Assembly: GCA_946902875.1 (NCBI GenBank)
Contig: OX336359.1
Location: 2,418,001-2,482,000 of the forward strand
Source of the DNA: Nematopogon swammerdamellus
Lineage: Eukaryota; Arthropoda; Insecta; Lepidoptera; Adelidae
Length of the DNA stretch: 64,000 bases
Direction: 5' to 3'
Shown: piece after piece, positions 1 through 11,280 of the stretch
How the letters are laid out: every line of letters starts with the position of its first letter
Position numbering within the stretch: the stretch's first letter is position 1
Notes under the pieces: model-generated
What the model saw: only the letters and a program-made list of their open reading frames with translations
Database searches by the model: none
Told to the model about the DNA's origin: nothing
Translations under genes and position numbers: made by a program

Positions 1-182
1 TCCCTCGAATAAAGGAGTGACAAGATAACGTTGTCAAGATGTAGCTAATGAATTAATTTGAAAAGAGTACAACTCTTAATGTATATTGGAGTCTGCGAAG
101 CAAGGACTCGTTAGCATCTGCTCACAGGAGTACGGTGAAGGAAAACACCTCACATAAAACTAATTTAATAATACATTAATAG

Positions 183-514
183 TACCGTGTGGGGCCTGTA
201 CTTTAAAAGAATAGCTCCACTGCATCTCTCCCCGTGTATGTCGTAAAAGGCGACTAAGGGATATGACTGCCTTCTTATATTACTAGGTGGTAGGGTTTAA
301 CCCACCCGGGTTGGTACCACCGCACTGAATGAAAGGTCGGTCGAAACGGCTACGTAAATAGTTTGTGTTTTCCGTCCAGTTCAGTGTAGCCGGCACGACC
401 GAAGGGAAGCACTGACGTGGCACCAAGTTCACCTGGTGTTATGGGCTGACATCACGGACGTTGTAGGTGATGTAGCCAACCGTGTCAGTTACCATAAAAA
501 AAAAAAAAAAAAAA
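183..514 (+). mobile_element. SINE with 'TACCGTGTGGGG' head and shared 3' domain
   Basis: Head TACCGTGTGGGGCCTGTACT to GGCGACTAAGGGATATGACT (~95 bp), then the common domain (GGTGGTAGGGTTTAACCC ... TTCAGTGTAGCC ... CCGTGTCAGT) and an 18-base poly(A). Confidence 0.8.
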
Positions 515-1420
515 TTACTTATTAAGTACCTAAGTAATATATTTATACGTCCACAAGGAATCCGGTTGGTGGCGGCGTGCACCAATGAGTTTTACTGATG
601 TAAAAATTTACGTGCATACCTACACCTGCTGCTTCACCGTTCGGAACCGGTGTAAAACTGTAGGGCTGGCTTGAGTACTGCGGGGTTCCGTTAAAAGCCC
701 CAGAATGCTTCGTGCTTCTGCACGGAACACTGGAGTTGGTCTCGCAGGGGTTGTGGTTTAGCGTTGATTCCCTGGTGCTTCCGTACTTGTGTAGTTAAAG
801 CACCTAACACGGGAATAAGTAGCGAAAGCTGCGAGTGGTGAGCCACTTAGAGCTCCGTAACCAATGTGGAGAATTGGTAGACATGCGAATAATGTAGATC
901 GGTATGTCGGTGCTACACACACTTATATGTGGATGTGGGATGGACTTCTCACGAGCTAATGACGCTGACGTAAGTCTGTCATTCGAGACCGGTGGATCCC
1001 CGGTACACATTAGGTGGTGGTCATATGCACTTCCACGCATATACATAGCTGGTGAAAACAAAAGCCTTTGGGCTAGTACAAAACGCTGAGGCCCTGGGCA
1101 CAGGTTGCGGTTGGATAGGGTGCTGACCCCAGTGGCAGTGAAGGCTTCACCCCCGGCTCTCGACTTCGGTCGGGGGTTCCTTCGGGTGGACGGGTGGTGG
1201 CTCGGATCGGCTGGGGAAAGGTCGCAGCCTGTGTTTCCCATGGGATTTTTTCGGAAGAACGGACGTTCGACAGAGCAGCTATGGGGCCTCGATCTGGCAT
1301 ACATGATCACTGTACTCGCAAGAGTGCAGGTAGTAGACGTCTGGATTTTGTAGCCGAAAGGCTGGTATCTCTGGACGTCTATAAACAAAACGTAAATCAA
1401 TAAACGATAGTAAAAGAGTG
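515..1420. other. SINE body fragment and unassigned sequence
   Basis: 560-660 is a headless type C SINE body (CACCAATGAGTTTTACTGAT, GGAACCGGTGTAAAACTGTA). 661-1420 is moderately GC-rich with short open frames on both strands but nothing I recognise; it may be an eroded LINE. Confidence 0.45.
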
Positions 1421-1798
1421 TAGGGATGGCTGAGTCGGAGGGGCCAAAGCACATGCTCCGACCAGCCAATATCAGCTCCGAGAAGGTAGGTGCCACACCG
1501 GAATCTTTCCTGGATTGCTGGCTATACTGGACTAGAGGAGAACACAACCGAGGCAGCTATGTGACCATCTTACATCCAGTACGGTGGTACCAACCCAATC
1601 GGCTACAATTTGAGCCTACCGCCTAGTAAAGGGATGGGACCAACAGTTTTACACCGGTTCCGAACGGTGAAGCAGCAGGTGTAGGTATGCACGTACATTT
1701 TTTCATCAGACAAAACTCATTGGTACACGTCGACCGGATTCGAACCTCGGACCTCTCACAAGAGAAGCCGACGCCTAGACCACTCGGCCACCCGCCGC
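1421..1798 (-). mobile_element. tRNA-derived SINE (type C), near full length
   Basis: Reverse orientation copy with tRNA-like head at 1735-1798 (GGATTCGAACC as inverted B box, CCACTCGGCCA as inverted A box) and 3' end GTATGGGTGGCTGAGTCGGA-like at 1421. Confidence 0.8.
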
Positions 1799-2255
1799 AT
1801 GATTTCGTCAAATTTTCAGAGAGGAAGGCAAGCAAGAGGAAGGAGTTGATAGTTTTTTTTTTAGATTTTCGATGAACTTTCCGTTAAATTTTTTTATGGA
1901 TTTTTTTTTATTTCCTTCAATTTTGGTAGTCGGGTTTTATAACATTTTTATTTTATTTGTATAATCACATTATTTATTTCCTCGCAAAACATTATAACTG
2001 CAAAATATTACCAAAACTGCCTCAATTGTATGAATTGTTATATTTCATTCTGATTTCCAAATTTATTTATACAGTTACTTAAAAACAAAAAACAAAAATC
2101 CTTAAACATCAAGCAAGTGACAAAAAAGTGATCACCAAAAATGTGACAACCCTATCGGTAAACAGCAAACACTGACTTCCAAATACGTTGCAAGTTCGGG
2201 CTCCGCTCAGCGGCTCGCGTAAGATGTGTGAGTTAGGGTTGTGCGGCGAGTGAAG
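1799..2255. other. AT-rich upstream region of the 2256 gene
   Basis: AT-rich spacer without a recognisable repeat; presumably contains the promoter, but no clear TATA/initiator pair was seen. Confidence 0.4.
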
Positions 2256-3025
2256 ATGTCTCCAGGGTCTGTACTCCGGTTCCTGGTGCTGTTGGCAGCC
2301 CTGGCCTGGGCGTTGGCCCACAAGAATGAGACCAGGAGGCGGAGGGAGCCGTGGGCTAATGGGACATGGTTGTGAGTATTGATAATAATTGTTTTATTAT
2401 TCTATCGCTCGCGCGGAACAATTCGGTTTGTATGAGAGCCACATCTTGGCGTAACCGGAACTTAATTTTGTTAAGCCTATCCTGTGTCACGTCACGTATA
2501 GTTAAATGTGCTTGTACTAAGTTTCATCGAAATCAGATGATCGGTTTCAGAATTATTGTTGAGAAATGCATAATGGACATTGCCTTTACCTCAACGAAAT
2601 TCTACTTTTTAATTCGTTGGATTTTGCCGCCATTCGCTGGCGCGGTTTTTTCTAAGGGCATTCTGATTCGAGCATTCGTTCGTGGCTCGTCGATTTTCGA
2701 AAAGAGTCCTTGCGTTCTCGCTGCCGCTGCCGCCGTGCCGCAGTCAAGCCGTCTATCCTAGCCTCTCCATCGAGTGATCAAGTGCGTGTCGTGCTTCGTG
2801 AGTGTGAAGCCCAGGATCCTGGTGAAGAGCTGTGCCGCACGCATCCTGCGCCCGCCCGCGGAGAACCAGGTACGTGGCCCTCTTTCGTTCGGTCGCATCA
2901 TCTATCCATTTTCACTCATTGTTATTTCATTCATACAGTCCACTCTCTTTTACGAAAATTCCAGCTATCGAGTTCTGCTGGGTACCAAGGTACCAAAACT
3001 CCCCTTCAATTATGGAGGAACATAA
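2256..3025 (+). CDS. Unidentified small secreted protein, three exons proposed
   Basis: Exon 1 (2256-2371) encodes a good signal peptide (MSPGSVLRFLVLLAALAWALA) followed by a basic stretch with two N-glycosylation sequons (NET, NGT), and ends at a consensus GTGAGT donor. A second exon ends at 2869 before GTACGT. A third, 2939-3025, follows a CATACAG acceptor and ends in YGGT-stop. The exon 2 to exon 3 intron is only 69 bp, phase 0 and open in frame. Exon 2 is very rich in G/C third positions, so it is convincingly coding. Its left edge is unclear: the TCCTAG acceptor (coding from 2762) is not phase-compatible with the exon 1 donor, while an acceptor at 2802 is. There may be a small missed exon. 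I do not recognise the product; it lacks the MBF2 core seen elsewhere in the window. Confidence 0.45.
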
Positions 3026-3124
3026 ATACATGCAGTGGGACTGTTCTTATTAAGTACCGATCCCACACAGTAATATGATTATTAGTACAATCTGTGGTCC
3101 ATATTATTGTATGTAAAAATGTTG

Positions 3125-3130
3125 AATAAA
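3125..3130 (+). promoter_or_regulatory. Poly(A) signal AATAAA
   Basis: Canonical AATAAA about 100 bp after the stop codon of the 2256-3025 gene, in AT-rich sequence. It supports the proposed 3' exon. Confidence 0.5.
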
Positions 3131-3190
3131 TTTTTTCCAAAATAATAATTCCAAAATATTGGTAGTCTTATCCTCATACATACATATATA

Positions 3191-3512
3191 TCACACACGC
3201 TGAATCCCGACAATCGGGGTAAGCAGAGTAATCGGTGTTGTGCTGCAAGAGCTCTGGTAAATTACAGCACAACACCGACCACCACGTTTCGCAAAGTATT
3301 CGAACAAGATTCAATCGATCAAGCAGCAAGTAAGGCACGAAGACCCACCTGCTGCATGACTGGGTGTAAGTACCGTGCCAAGGTGAGAGGTGGCGATCCT
3401 GTCGCCCTTTAGCACGGCATCTTGTCCTTACCCCTTAGTCGCCTTTTACGACATGCATGGGGAGAGATGCAGTGGGGCTATTCTTTTTAAGTACCGGCCC
3501 CACACGGTACTC
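3191..3512 (+). mobile_element. Dispersed repeat P (SINE-like), full copy
   Basis: Runs from a (CATA)n tract and CACACGCTGAATCCCGACAA to TAAGTACCGGCCCCACACGG. Read in reverse it has the same ~95-bp head as the SINE at 183 but a different body, ending in (TATG)n. Nine copies or fragments occur in this window. Confidence 0.75.
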
Positions 3513-3589
3513 TTATCCTCTATTGGCGATTATCACAAAAATGATGCATTGAGAACCCGTTGGAGCGAGTGAGACAGATCATGATCAAG

Positions 3590-3956
3590 CGGCGGGTGGC
3601 CGAGTGGTTTGTGCATCGGCTTCTCGTGCGAGAGGTCCGAGGTTCGAATCCGGCCGGCGTGTACCAATGAGTTTTTTCTGACGAAAAAATTTACGTGCAT
3701 ACCTACACCCGCTGCTTCACCGTTCGGAACCGGTGTAAAACTGTAGGTCCCTTCCCTAGCCCCTTACTAGGTGGTAGGCTCAAATTGTAGCCGACTGGGT
3801 TAGTACCACCGTACTGGATGTAAGATTGCCGCATAGCAGCCTCGGTTGTGTTCTCCTCTCGTCCAGTATAGCCATCAATCCAGAGAAGTCTCCGGTATGG
3901 CACTTACCTTCTCGGAGGTGATATTGGCTGGTCGGAGCATGCGCTTTGTCCCCTCC
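3590..3956 (+). mobile_element. tRNA-derived SINE (type C), 5' part, split by the foldback element
   Basis: Head GGCGGGTGGCCGAGTGG ... GGTTCGAATCC has the A and B boxes of a Ser/Leu-type tRNA. The body GTACCAATGAGTTTTTTCTG ... TTCGGAACCGGTGTAAAACT leads into a shared 3' domain. The 3' end resumes at 10101 after the insertion and finishes in poly(A) at ~10140. Confidence 0.85.
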
Positions 3957-3963
3957 TAGTCCG

Positions 3964-6184
3964 GTCGCCCGTAGAACATTCATATTACCAAAAAGGTTAC
4001 CGCTTGGCTTAGTGAAATTGTTATAAATTACGGTATTTTAAACACAAAAACCCAAGTCTTAAAGATCGCGAATGGGCGCAACCGTATTCGGTGACAAGTC
4101 GAAAATCGCCAAAAATGTCGGTAAATTACTTTTTGAGGTTACCGATTCTTTTCACTATAGTTATGTTCTCCAGCTTATTTCAATTACCACACGTCATCGT
4201 AAGACCATGGCAAGTGGGCATACACTGGTTTAAGACCACATGAAGTCAGCCGATTTTGACGTTAAATTACTTTTTGAGGTTACCGCTTCAAATTCATACA
4301 GCAGCTAATAGACCCTCTGCACAAACCACATACCCATTTTAAGACCCTTTCTGTGGGCGCTTTAGATTTTAAGACCCATTTTGTCGGCGAAGAAAAATAT
4401 CAAAAAATTGTATTAAAGTACGTAAATACATACATAATGTACATACCACACGCTGTATTCCGACAATCAGGGTAAGCAGAGTAATCGGCGTTGTGCTGCA
4501 AGTACACCTATAAGTCCTGTCGCCCGTAGAACATTCATATTACCAAAAAGGTTACCGCTTGGCTATGTGAAATTGTTATAAATTACGCCATTTTAAACAC
4601 AAAAGCCCAAATCTGAAAAATCGCAAATGGGCGCAACCATATTCGGTGACAAGTCGAAAATTTCCAAAAATTTCAGTAATTTACTTTTCGAGGTTACAGC
4701 TTCTTTTCACTATAGTTATGTTCTCCAGCTTATTTCAATTACCACACGTCATCGTAAGACCATGGCAAGTGGGCATACACTGGTTTAAGACCACATGAAG
4801 TCAGCCGATTTTGACGTTAAATTACTTTTTGAGGTTACCGCTTCAAATTCATACAGCAGCTAATAGACCCTCTGCACAAACCACATACCGATTTTAAGAC
4901 CATTTCTGTGGGCGCTTTAGATTTTAAGACCCATTTTGTCGGCGAAGAAAAATATCAAAAAATTGTATTAAAGTACGTACATACATACATAATGTACATA
5001 CCACATGCTGTATTCCGACAATCAGGGTAAGCAGAGTAATCGGCGTTGTGCTGCAAGTACACCTATAAGTCCTGTCGCCCGTAGAACATTCATATTACCA
5101 AAAAGGTTACCGCTTGGCTATGTGAAATTGTTATAAATTACGCCATTTTAAAAACAAAAGCCCAAATCTGAAAAATCGCAAATGGGCGCAACCATATTCG
5201 GTGACAAGTCGAAAATTTCCAAAAATTTCAGTAATTTACTTTTCGAGGTTACAGCTTCTTTTCACTGTAGTTATGTTCTCCAGCTTATTTCAATTACCAC
5301 ATGTCATCGTAAGACCATGGCAAGTGGGCATACACTGATTTAAGACCACATGAAGTCAGCCGATTTTGACGATAATTTACTTTTTGAGGTTACCGCTTCA
5401 AATTTATACAGCAGCTAATAGACCCTCTGTACAAACCACATACCGATTTTAAGACCATTTCTGTGGGCGCTTTAGATTTTAAGACCCATTTTGTCGGCGA
5501 AGAAAAATAAAAAAAAATGGTATTAAAGTACGTAAATACTGTACATACCACACGCTGCATTCCGACAAACAGGGTAAGCAGAGTAATCGGCGTTGTGCTG
5601 CAAGTACACCTAGTCCTCTCGCCCGTAGAACATTCATATTACCAAAAAGGTTACCGCTTGGCTATGTGAAATTGTTATAAATTACGCCATTTTAAACACG
5701 AAAACCCAAATCTGAAAGATCGCAAATGGGCGCAACCATATTCGGTGACAAGTCGAAAATCTCCAAAATGTCAGTAATTTACTTTTCGAGGTTACCGCTT
5801 CTTTTCACTGTAGTTATGTTCTCCAGCTTATTTCTATTACCACACGTCATCGTAAGACCATGGCAAGTCGGCATACACTGATTTAAGACCACATGAAGTT
5901 AGCCGATTTTGACGATAATTTACTTTTTGAGGTTACCGCTTCAAATTTATACAGCACCTAATAGACCCTCTGTACAAACCACATACCCATTTTAAGACCC
6001 TTTCTGTGGGCGCTTTAGATTTTAAGACCCATTTTGTCGGCGAAGAAAAATTAAAAAAAATGGTATTAAAGTACGTAAATACATACATAATGTACATACC
6101 ACACGCTGCATTCCGGCAATCAGGGTAAGCAGAGTAATCGGCGTTGTGCTGCAAGTACACCTAGTCCTGTCGCCCGTAGAACAT
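3964..6184 (+). repeat. Left arm: four ~550-bp tandem units
   Basis: Periods between successive GTCGCCCGTAGAACATTCAT words are 555, 555, 544 and 551 bp. Each unit carries a shared ~60-bp segment (CACGCTGTATTCCGACAATC onward) also found at one end of the dispersed repeat P. No ORF is conserved between units. Confidence 0.9.
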
Positions 6185-7400
6185 TTTAGATTAGAGCTTA
6201 GTTTTTGTTTTGTTAAGAAGCGTCGTGACTCGCCGCGCCGCCGCCCCCGCCGCGGTCCGTTCGTTAGGAGAGCTCGTTCGAAATTCCTAAAATTTGAGTT
6301 TTACATATTTGTATAAATACGAGTAAACTTAGTTTCTTTGTAAAATATGAACTTATACGAATAAGCTAACCAATTTCTGACGACACATCGTCTGGCAAAC
6401 GAATTCTTCTATAATATTTGGTTGGACAAACACTTTTTACACTTATTCAAAGATTTTTCTGTAAAATTTATAATAGTTCCAGCTTGCGAACCTGCACCGA
6501 CATGTCTTTCCACTCATTGTTAGAAAAAATTAAACATTATTTAACCGTAGGTAAAACTTACAAAGGTCGGCGGCATCTAGTTTCACTAAATTTACATCAC
6601 TTCGGGCGGAATACGCGTGCGATGCGCGGTGCGACTGACGGTGCGACGTCGCATCGCAAAAATCTACGACGTAGTTTTAGGTAAAGTGCGATAATGCGAC
6701 GTTGCATTGCAGTAATTTCCGCATGAGCGCGGGTGGCGAGATGAATGACGAACGTTGTAGTGCTCCTATATTCTATTGCATGGTAATACAATATAGTATC
6801 AATACAAGGTTTATAACAGAACGTTTATACCAGCTCCACTGCATCTCTCCCCGTGCATGTCGTAAAAGGGGTAAGGGCAAGATGCCGTGCTCAAGGGCGA
6901 CAGGGTAGGCACCTCTCACCCTGGCACGGTCCTTCCATCATGCAGCAGGTGGGTTTTTGTGCTTACTTGCTGCTCGATCGTTATCTTGTTCGATTACTTT
7001 GCTAAACCTTCGGTGTTGAGCTATATTTTATCGGTGTTCTTGCAGCACAACGCCCATTACTCTTCTTACCCGGATTGTCGGAATACAGCGTGTGGTATGT
7101 GCATGTATATGTATAATATTCTTTATTGAACACCAATTTATAAAAATTAGGTACAACAGGCGAGCTTAATGCCGCGAGACATTCTATTCTAACTAACCTT
7201 TGGGATGTGGGAGAAGTACATGCAGGCGAACAAGAATAGCTAGTGGCAATGTGTTAGACTGTAAAGAAATATGTATGATACACTACATAGGAATACTACA
7301 TAAATATTTTAATAAGCATATATATGTATATAATAAACATACATATTATGTACATGAATCGGTGGTACCGTTGTGCAACACAATCAACTGAATGACAGTA
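6185..7400. other. Centre of the foldback element
   Basis: It holds a CG-rich stretch at ~6225-6275 that looks like captured promoter or leader sequence, a short open frame at 6501-6684 of unknown meaning (starts MSFHSLLEKIKHYLTVGK), a copy of repeat P (6826-7096, minus) and a LINE 3' end (7105-7290, minus). No transposase motif was seen. Confidence 0.6.
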
Positions 7401-10093
7401 CATATTTATGTATGTACGTATTTTAATACCATGTTTTTAAAGTTTTCTTTGCCGACAAAATAGGTCTTAAAATCTAAAGCGCCCACAGAAAGAGTCTGAA
7501 AATAGGTATGTGGTTTGGACAGAGGGTCTATTAACTGCTACATAAATTTGAAGCAGTAACCTCAAAAAGTAAATTATCGTCAAAATCGTCTGACTTCATC
7601 TGGTCTTAAATCAGTGTATGCCCACTTGCCATGGTCTTACGATGACGTGTGGTAATTGAAATAAGCTGCAGATTATAACTATAGTTAAAAGAAGCGGTAA
7701 CCTCGAAAAGTAAATTACTGACATTTTTGGAGATTTTTGACTGGTCACCGAATATGGTTGCCCCCATTTGCGATCTTTCAGACTTGGGTTTTTGTGTTTA
7801 AAATGGCGTAATTTATAACAATTTCACATAGCCAAGTGGTAACCTTTTTGGTAATAATATGAATGTTCTACGGGCGAGAGGACTAGGTGTACTTGCAGCA
7901 CAACGCCGATTACTCTGCTCACCCCGATTGTCGGAATGCAGCGTGTGGTATGTACATTATGTATGTATTTACGTACTTTAATACCATTTTTTTAAATTAT
8001 TCTTCGCCGACAAAATGGGTCTTAAAATCTAAAGCGCCCACAGAAAGGGTCTTAAAATGGGTATGTGGTTTGTACAGAGGGTCTATTAGCTGCTGTATAA
8101 ATTTGAAGCGGTAACCTCAAAAAGTAAATTATCTTAAAAATCGGCTGACTTCATGTGGTCTTAAATCAGTGTATGCCCACTTGCCATGGTCTTACGATGA
8201 CGTGTGGTAATTGAAATAAGCTGGAGAACATAACTACAGTGAGAAGAAGCGGTAACCTCGAAAAGTAAATTACTGTCATTTTTGGAGATTTTTGACTTGT
8301 CACCGAATATGGTTGCGCCCATTTGCGATCTTTCAGATTTGGGTTTTAGTATTTAAAATGGCGTAATTTATAACAATTTCACATAGCCAAGCGGTAACCT
8401 TTTTGGTAATATGAATGTTCTACGGGCGACAGGACTAGGTGTACTTGCAGCACAACGCCGATTACTCTGCTTACCCTGATTGTCGGAATGCAGCGTGTGG
8501 TATGTACATTATGCATGTATTTACGTACTTTAATACCATTTTTTTTTTATTTTTCTTCGCCGACAAAATGGGTCTTAAAATCTAAAGCGCCCACAGAAAG
8601 GGTCTTAAAATGGGTATGTGGTTTGTACAGAGGGTCTATTAGCTGCTGTATAAATTTGAAGCGGTAACCTCAAAAAGTTAATTATCGTCAAAAGCGGCTG
8701 ACTTCATGTGGTCTTAAATCAGTGTATGCCCACTTGCCATGGTCTTACGATGACGTGTGGTAATTGAAATAAGCTGGAGAACATAACGACAGTGAAAAGA
8801 AGCGGTAACCTCGAAAAGTAAATTACTGAAATTTTTGGAAATTTTCGACTTGTCACCGAATATGGTTGCGCCCATTTGCGATCTTTCAGATTTGGGCTTT
8901 TGTGTTTAAAATGGCGTAATTTATAACAATTTCACATAGCCAAGCGGTAACCTTTTTGTTAATATGAATGTTCTACGGGCGACAGGACTTATAGGTGTAC
9001 TTGCAGCACAACGCCGATTACTCTGCTTACCCTGATTGTCGGAATACAGCGTGTGGTATGTACATTATGTATGTATTTACGTACTTTAATACAATTTTTT
9101 GATATTTTTCTTCGCCGACAAAATGGGTCTTAAAATCTAAAGCGCCCACAGAAAGGGTCTTAAAATGGGTATGTGGTTTGTACAGAGGGTCTATTAGCTG
9201 CTGTATAAATTTGAAGCGGTAACCTCAAAAAGTAATTTAACGTCAAAATCGGCTGACTTCATGTGGTCTTAAACCAGTGTATGCCCACTTGCCATGGTCT
9301 TACGATGACGTGTGGTAATTGAAATAAGTTGGAGAACATAACTATAGTGAAAAGAAGCGGTAACCTCGAAAATTAAATTACTGAAATTTTTGGAAATTTT
9401 CGACTTGTCACCGAATATGGTTGCGCCCATTTGCGATCTTTCAGATTTGGGCTTTTGTGTTTAAAATGGCGTAATTTATAACAATTTCACATAGCCAAGC
9501 GGTAACCTTTTTGGTAATATGAATGTTCTACGGGCGACAGGACTTATAGGTGTACTTGCAGCACAACGCCGATTACTCTGCTTACCCTGATTGTCGGAAT
9601 ACAGCGTGTGGTATGTACATTATGTATGTATTTACGTACTTTAATACAATTTTTTGATATTTTTCTTCGCCGACAAAATGGGTCTTAAAATCTAAAGCGC
9701 CCACAGAAAGGGTCTTAAAATGGGTATGTGGTTTGTACAGAGGGTCTATTAGCTGCTGTATAAATTTGAAGCGGTAACCTCAAAAAGTAATTTAACGTAA
9801 AAATCGGCTGACTTCATGTGGTCTTAAACCAGTGTATGCCCACTTGCCATGGTCTTACGATGACGTGTGGTAATTGAAATAAGCTGGAGAACATAACTAT
9901 AGTGAAAAGAATCGGTAACCTCAAAAAGTAATTTACCGACATTTTTGGCGATTTTCGACTTGTCGCCGAATACGGTTGCGCCCATTCGCGATCTTGAAGA
10001 CTTGGGTTTTTGTGTTTAAAATGCCATAATTTATAACAATTTCACTAAGCCAAGCGGTAACCTTTTTGGTAATATGAATGTTCTACGGGCGAC
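7400..10093 (-). repeat. Right arm: about 4.9 inverted ~553-bp tandem units
   Basis: Same unit as the left arm in reverse orientation with periods of 553-555 bp. The innermost unit is truncated and more diverged. Confidence 0.9.
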
Positions 10094-10100
10094 CGGACTA

Positions 10101-10141
10101 TCCGACTCAGCCACCCATACCGGATAACATAAAAAAAAAAG
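10101..10141 (+). mobile_element. 3' remainder of the split type C SINE
   Basis: TCCGACTCAGCCACCCATAC followed by poly(A), continuing the SINE interrupted at 3956. Confidence 0.8.
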
Positions 10142-10722
10142 AGAAATTATTAGTAGATATGAATTTCTAATAGAGAATATAGCCCTGCAGATTCAACATA
10201 GCTCAGTGAAAGCCTTTCCTGTCGGCATATAATGTTTTTCCACAATTTAATCATTTGTAATCTCTCTCAACAACTGTTACTCCCCTTTCGTCTCTGCTGA
10301 TGGTACGATTGAAATTGGGAAGCCTTCAAGTTTTTTATTTTTGGCGCCCCCAGATGTTTCTTGCTGACTATGTATAAGGGTGTTGCATAATTATTTCAGG
10401 ATGTTCAGTATTAATTTCGCGAGGAAACTGGGTGCGACGGAATCAATCAGGTCAGCATCGTGAGTCGGGACTGTATAGCAAGTTCAAGTTTCAAGTTTTT
10501 TTATTATCATTCGTAGGCAAATACATTTTGCACTTGAATTCGTTATCTTTCGAAATGTAACAACAATGAGAAACAATTAGAACACAATGGAAACAATGAC
10601 AAGGCCTGTGCAGAACCAGAAAGACTACTACTGCACTTACCTAATACTACTACTATCTACTTAAATTAGCGTTAATAAACTTGTCAATGTATATTTCAGG
10701 GCTCTTTTACTGTACGCTGTAA
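10142..10722. other. Unassigned sequence and a LINE 3' end
   Basis: 10142-10480 is unassigned. 10482-10700 resembles the 3' end of a LINE in minus orientation (CAAGTTTCAAGTTTTTTTAT start, low-complexity tail). Confidence 0.4.
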
Positions 10723-10911
10723 AGCGGCGGATGGCCGAGTGGTTTAGGTATCGGTTTCTCATACGAGAGGTCCGAGGCTCGAATCCGGTCGGCGTGTACC
10801 AATGAGTTTTTTCTGACGAAAAAATTTACGTGCATGCATACCTACTGCTTCATCGTTCGGAACCGGTGTAAAACTGTAGGTCTAGGTTAGGTTAGGTTAG
10901 GTTAGGTTAGA
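10723..10911 (+). mobile_element. Type C SINE head and body, truncated, ending in TTAGG repeats
   Basis: tRNA-like head with A box TGGCCGAGTGG and B box GGCTCGAATCC, body to AAACTGTAGGTC, then (TTAGG)n instead of the usual 3' domain. Confidence 0.8.
10880..10911 (+). repeat. Interstitial TTAGG telomere-type repeat
   Basis: About six tandem copies of GGTTA, the insect telomere unit, between a truncated SINE and a hAT-type MITE. A shorter CCTAA tract lies at 23177-23197. Confidence 0.85.
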
Positions 10912-10919
10912 CTCTCAAG

Positions 10920-11272
10920 CAGGGTTGCCAAATCGTTCAGTTGAAAAAACCGGGCATTTTTCATCAAAGGGCCTTTGATTTTTCAGGTACAAAATGAAAG
11001 TTGATTTTACGTACCAAATGTTTCATGACCTTTTACTTTTGAAAATAGATGGGAGATAGAGTAATAAATAAAAGGGTTGAATTGATCGAACTTACTGCAA
11101 AAATCGAAGAACACAGTAATATTAGTATTAAAATGTTCCGAAAAAGTAAGTATTTGCGTTATATGAAGAAAAACCAGACGTTTTGGTGTCCGGTTTTTCA
11201 TTATTTTGGAGACCGGACACAAGCTTCAAAAACCGGACTGTCCGGTCCAAAACCGGACATGTGGCAACCCTG
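10920..11272. mobile_element. hAT-type MITE, 353 bp
   Basis: Terminal inverted repeats CAGGGTTGCCA / TGGCAACCCTG, flanked by an exact 8-bp duplication CTCTCAAG at 10912-10919 and 11273-11280. The 8-bp duplication and CAGGG-type end are hallmarks of the hAT superfamily. No transposase; non-autonomous. Confidence 0.9.
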
Positions 11273-11280
11273 CTCTCAAG

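Larger units (their letters stand above)
3957..10100. mobile_element. Foldback-like transposable element, inverted arms of ~553-bp tandem repeats
   Basis: The element starts TAGTCCGGTCGCCCGTAGAA and ends with the inverse. It is flanked by a 3-bp duplication TCC (3954-3956 and 10101-10103) inside a SINE whose two halves rejoin perfectly when compared with the copies at 1421 and 46163. The left arm has four direct repeats starting at 3964, 4519, 5074 and 5618 (to ~6184). The right arm has about five inverted ones ending at 7877, 8430, 8983, 9538 and 10093. The outermost unit of each arm is a distinct variant (for example GGTATTTTAAAC) and the second units also match each other, so the unit order is mirrored. 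A ~1.2-kb middle (6185-7400) has no transposase. The structure resembles Foldback/Galileo-type elements; I cannot assign a superfamily. Confidence 0.85.

Noticed and set aside
804..1547. 247-codon open frame on the minus strand
   Set aside because: It crosses a SINE, has no recognisable domain, and competing frames are open on the other strand; no splice or start context.
3590..3660. Apparent tRNA-Ser/Leu gene
   Set aside because: A and B boxes are present, but the sequence continues into a SINE body and 3' domain and recurs in several copies; it is a SINE head.
5933..6160. Short frames repeated in the foldback arms (also 7887-8114)
   Set aside because: They recur because the units are duplicated; frames are not maintained between units and composition is non-coding.
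3964..10093. CRISPR-like or satellite array
   Set aside because: Units are ~553 bp with no spacer logic, and the inverted arms with target duplication identify a transposable element in a eukaryotic genome.
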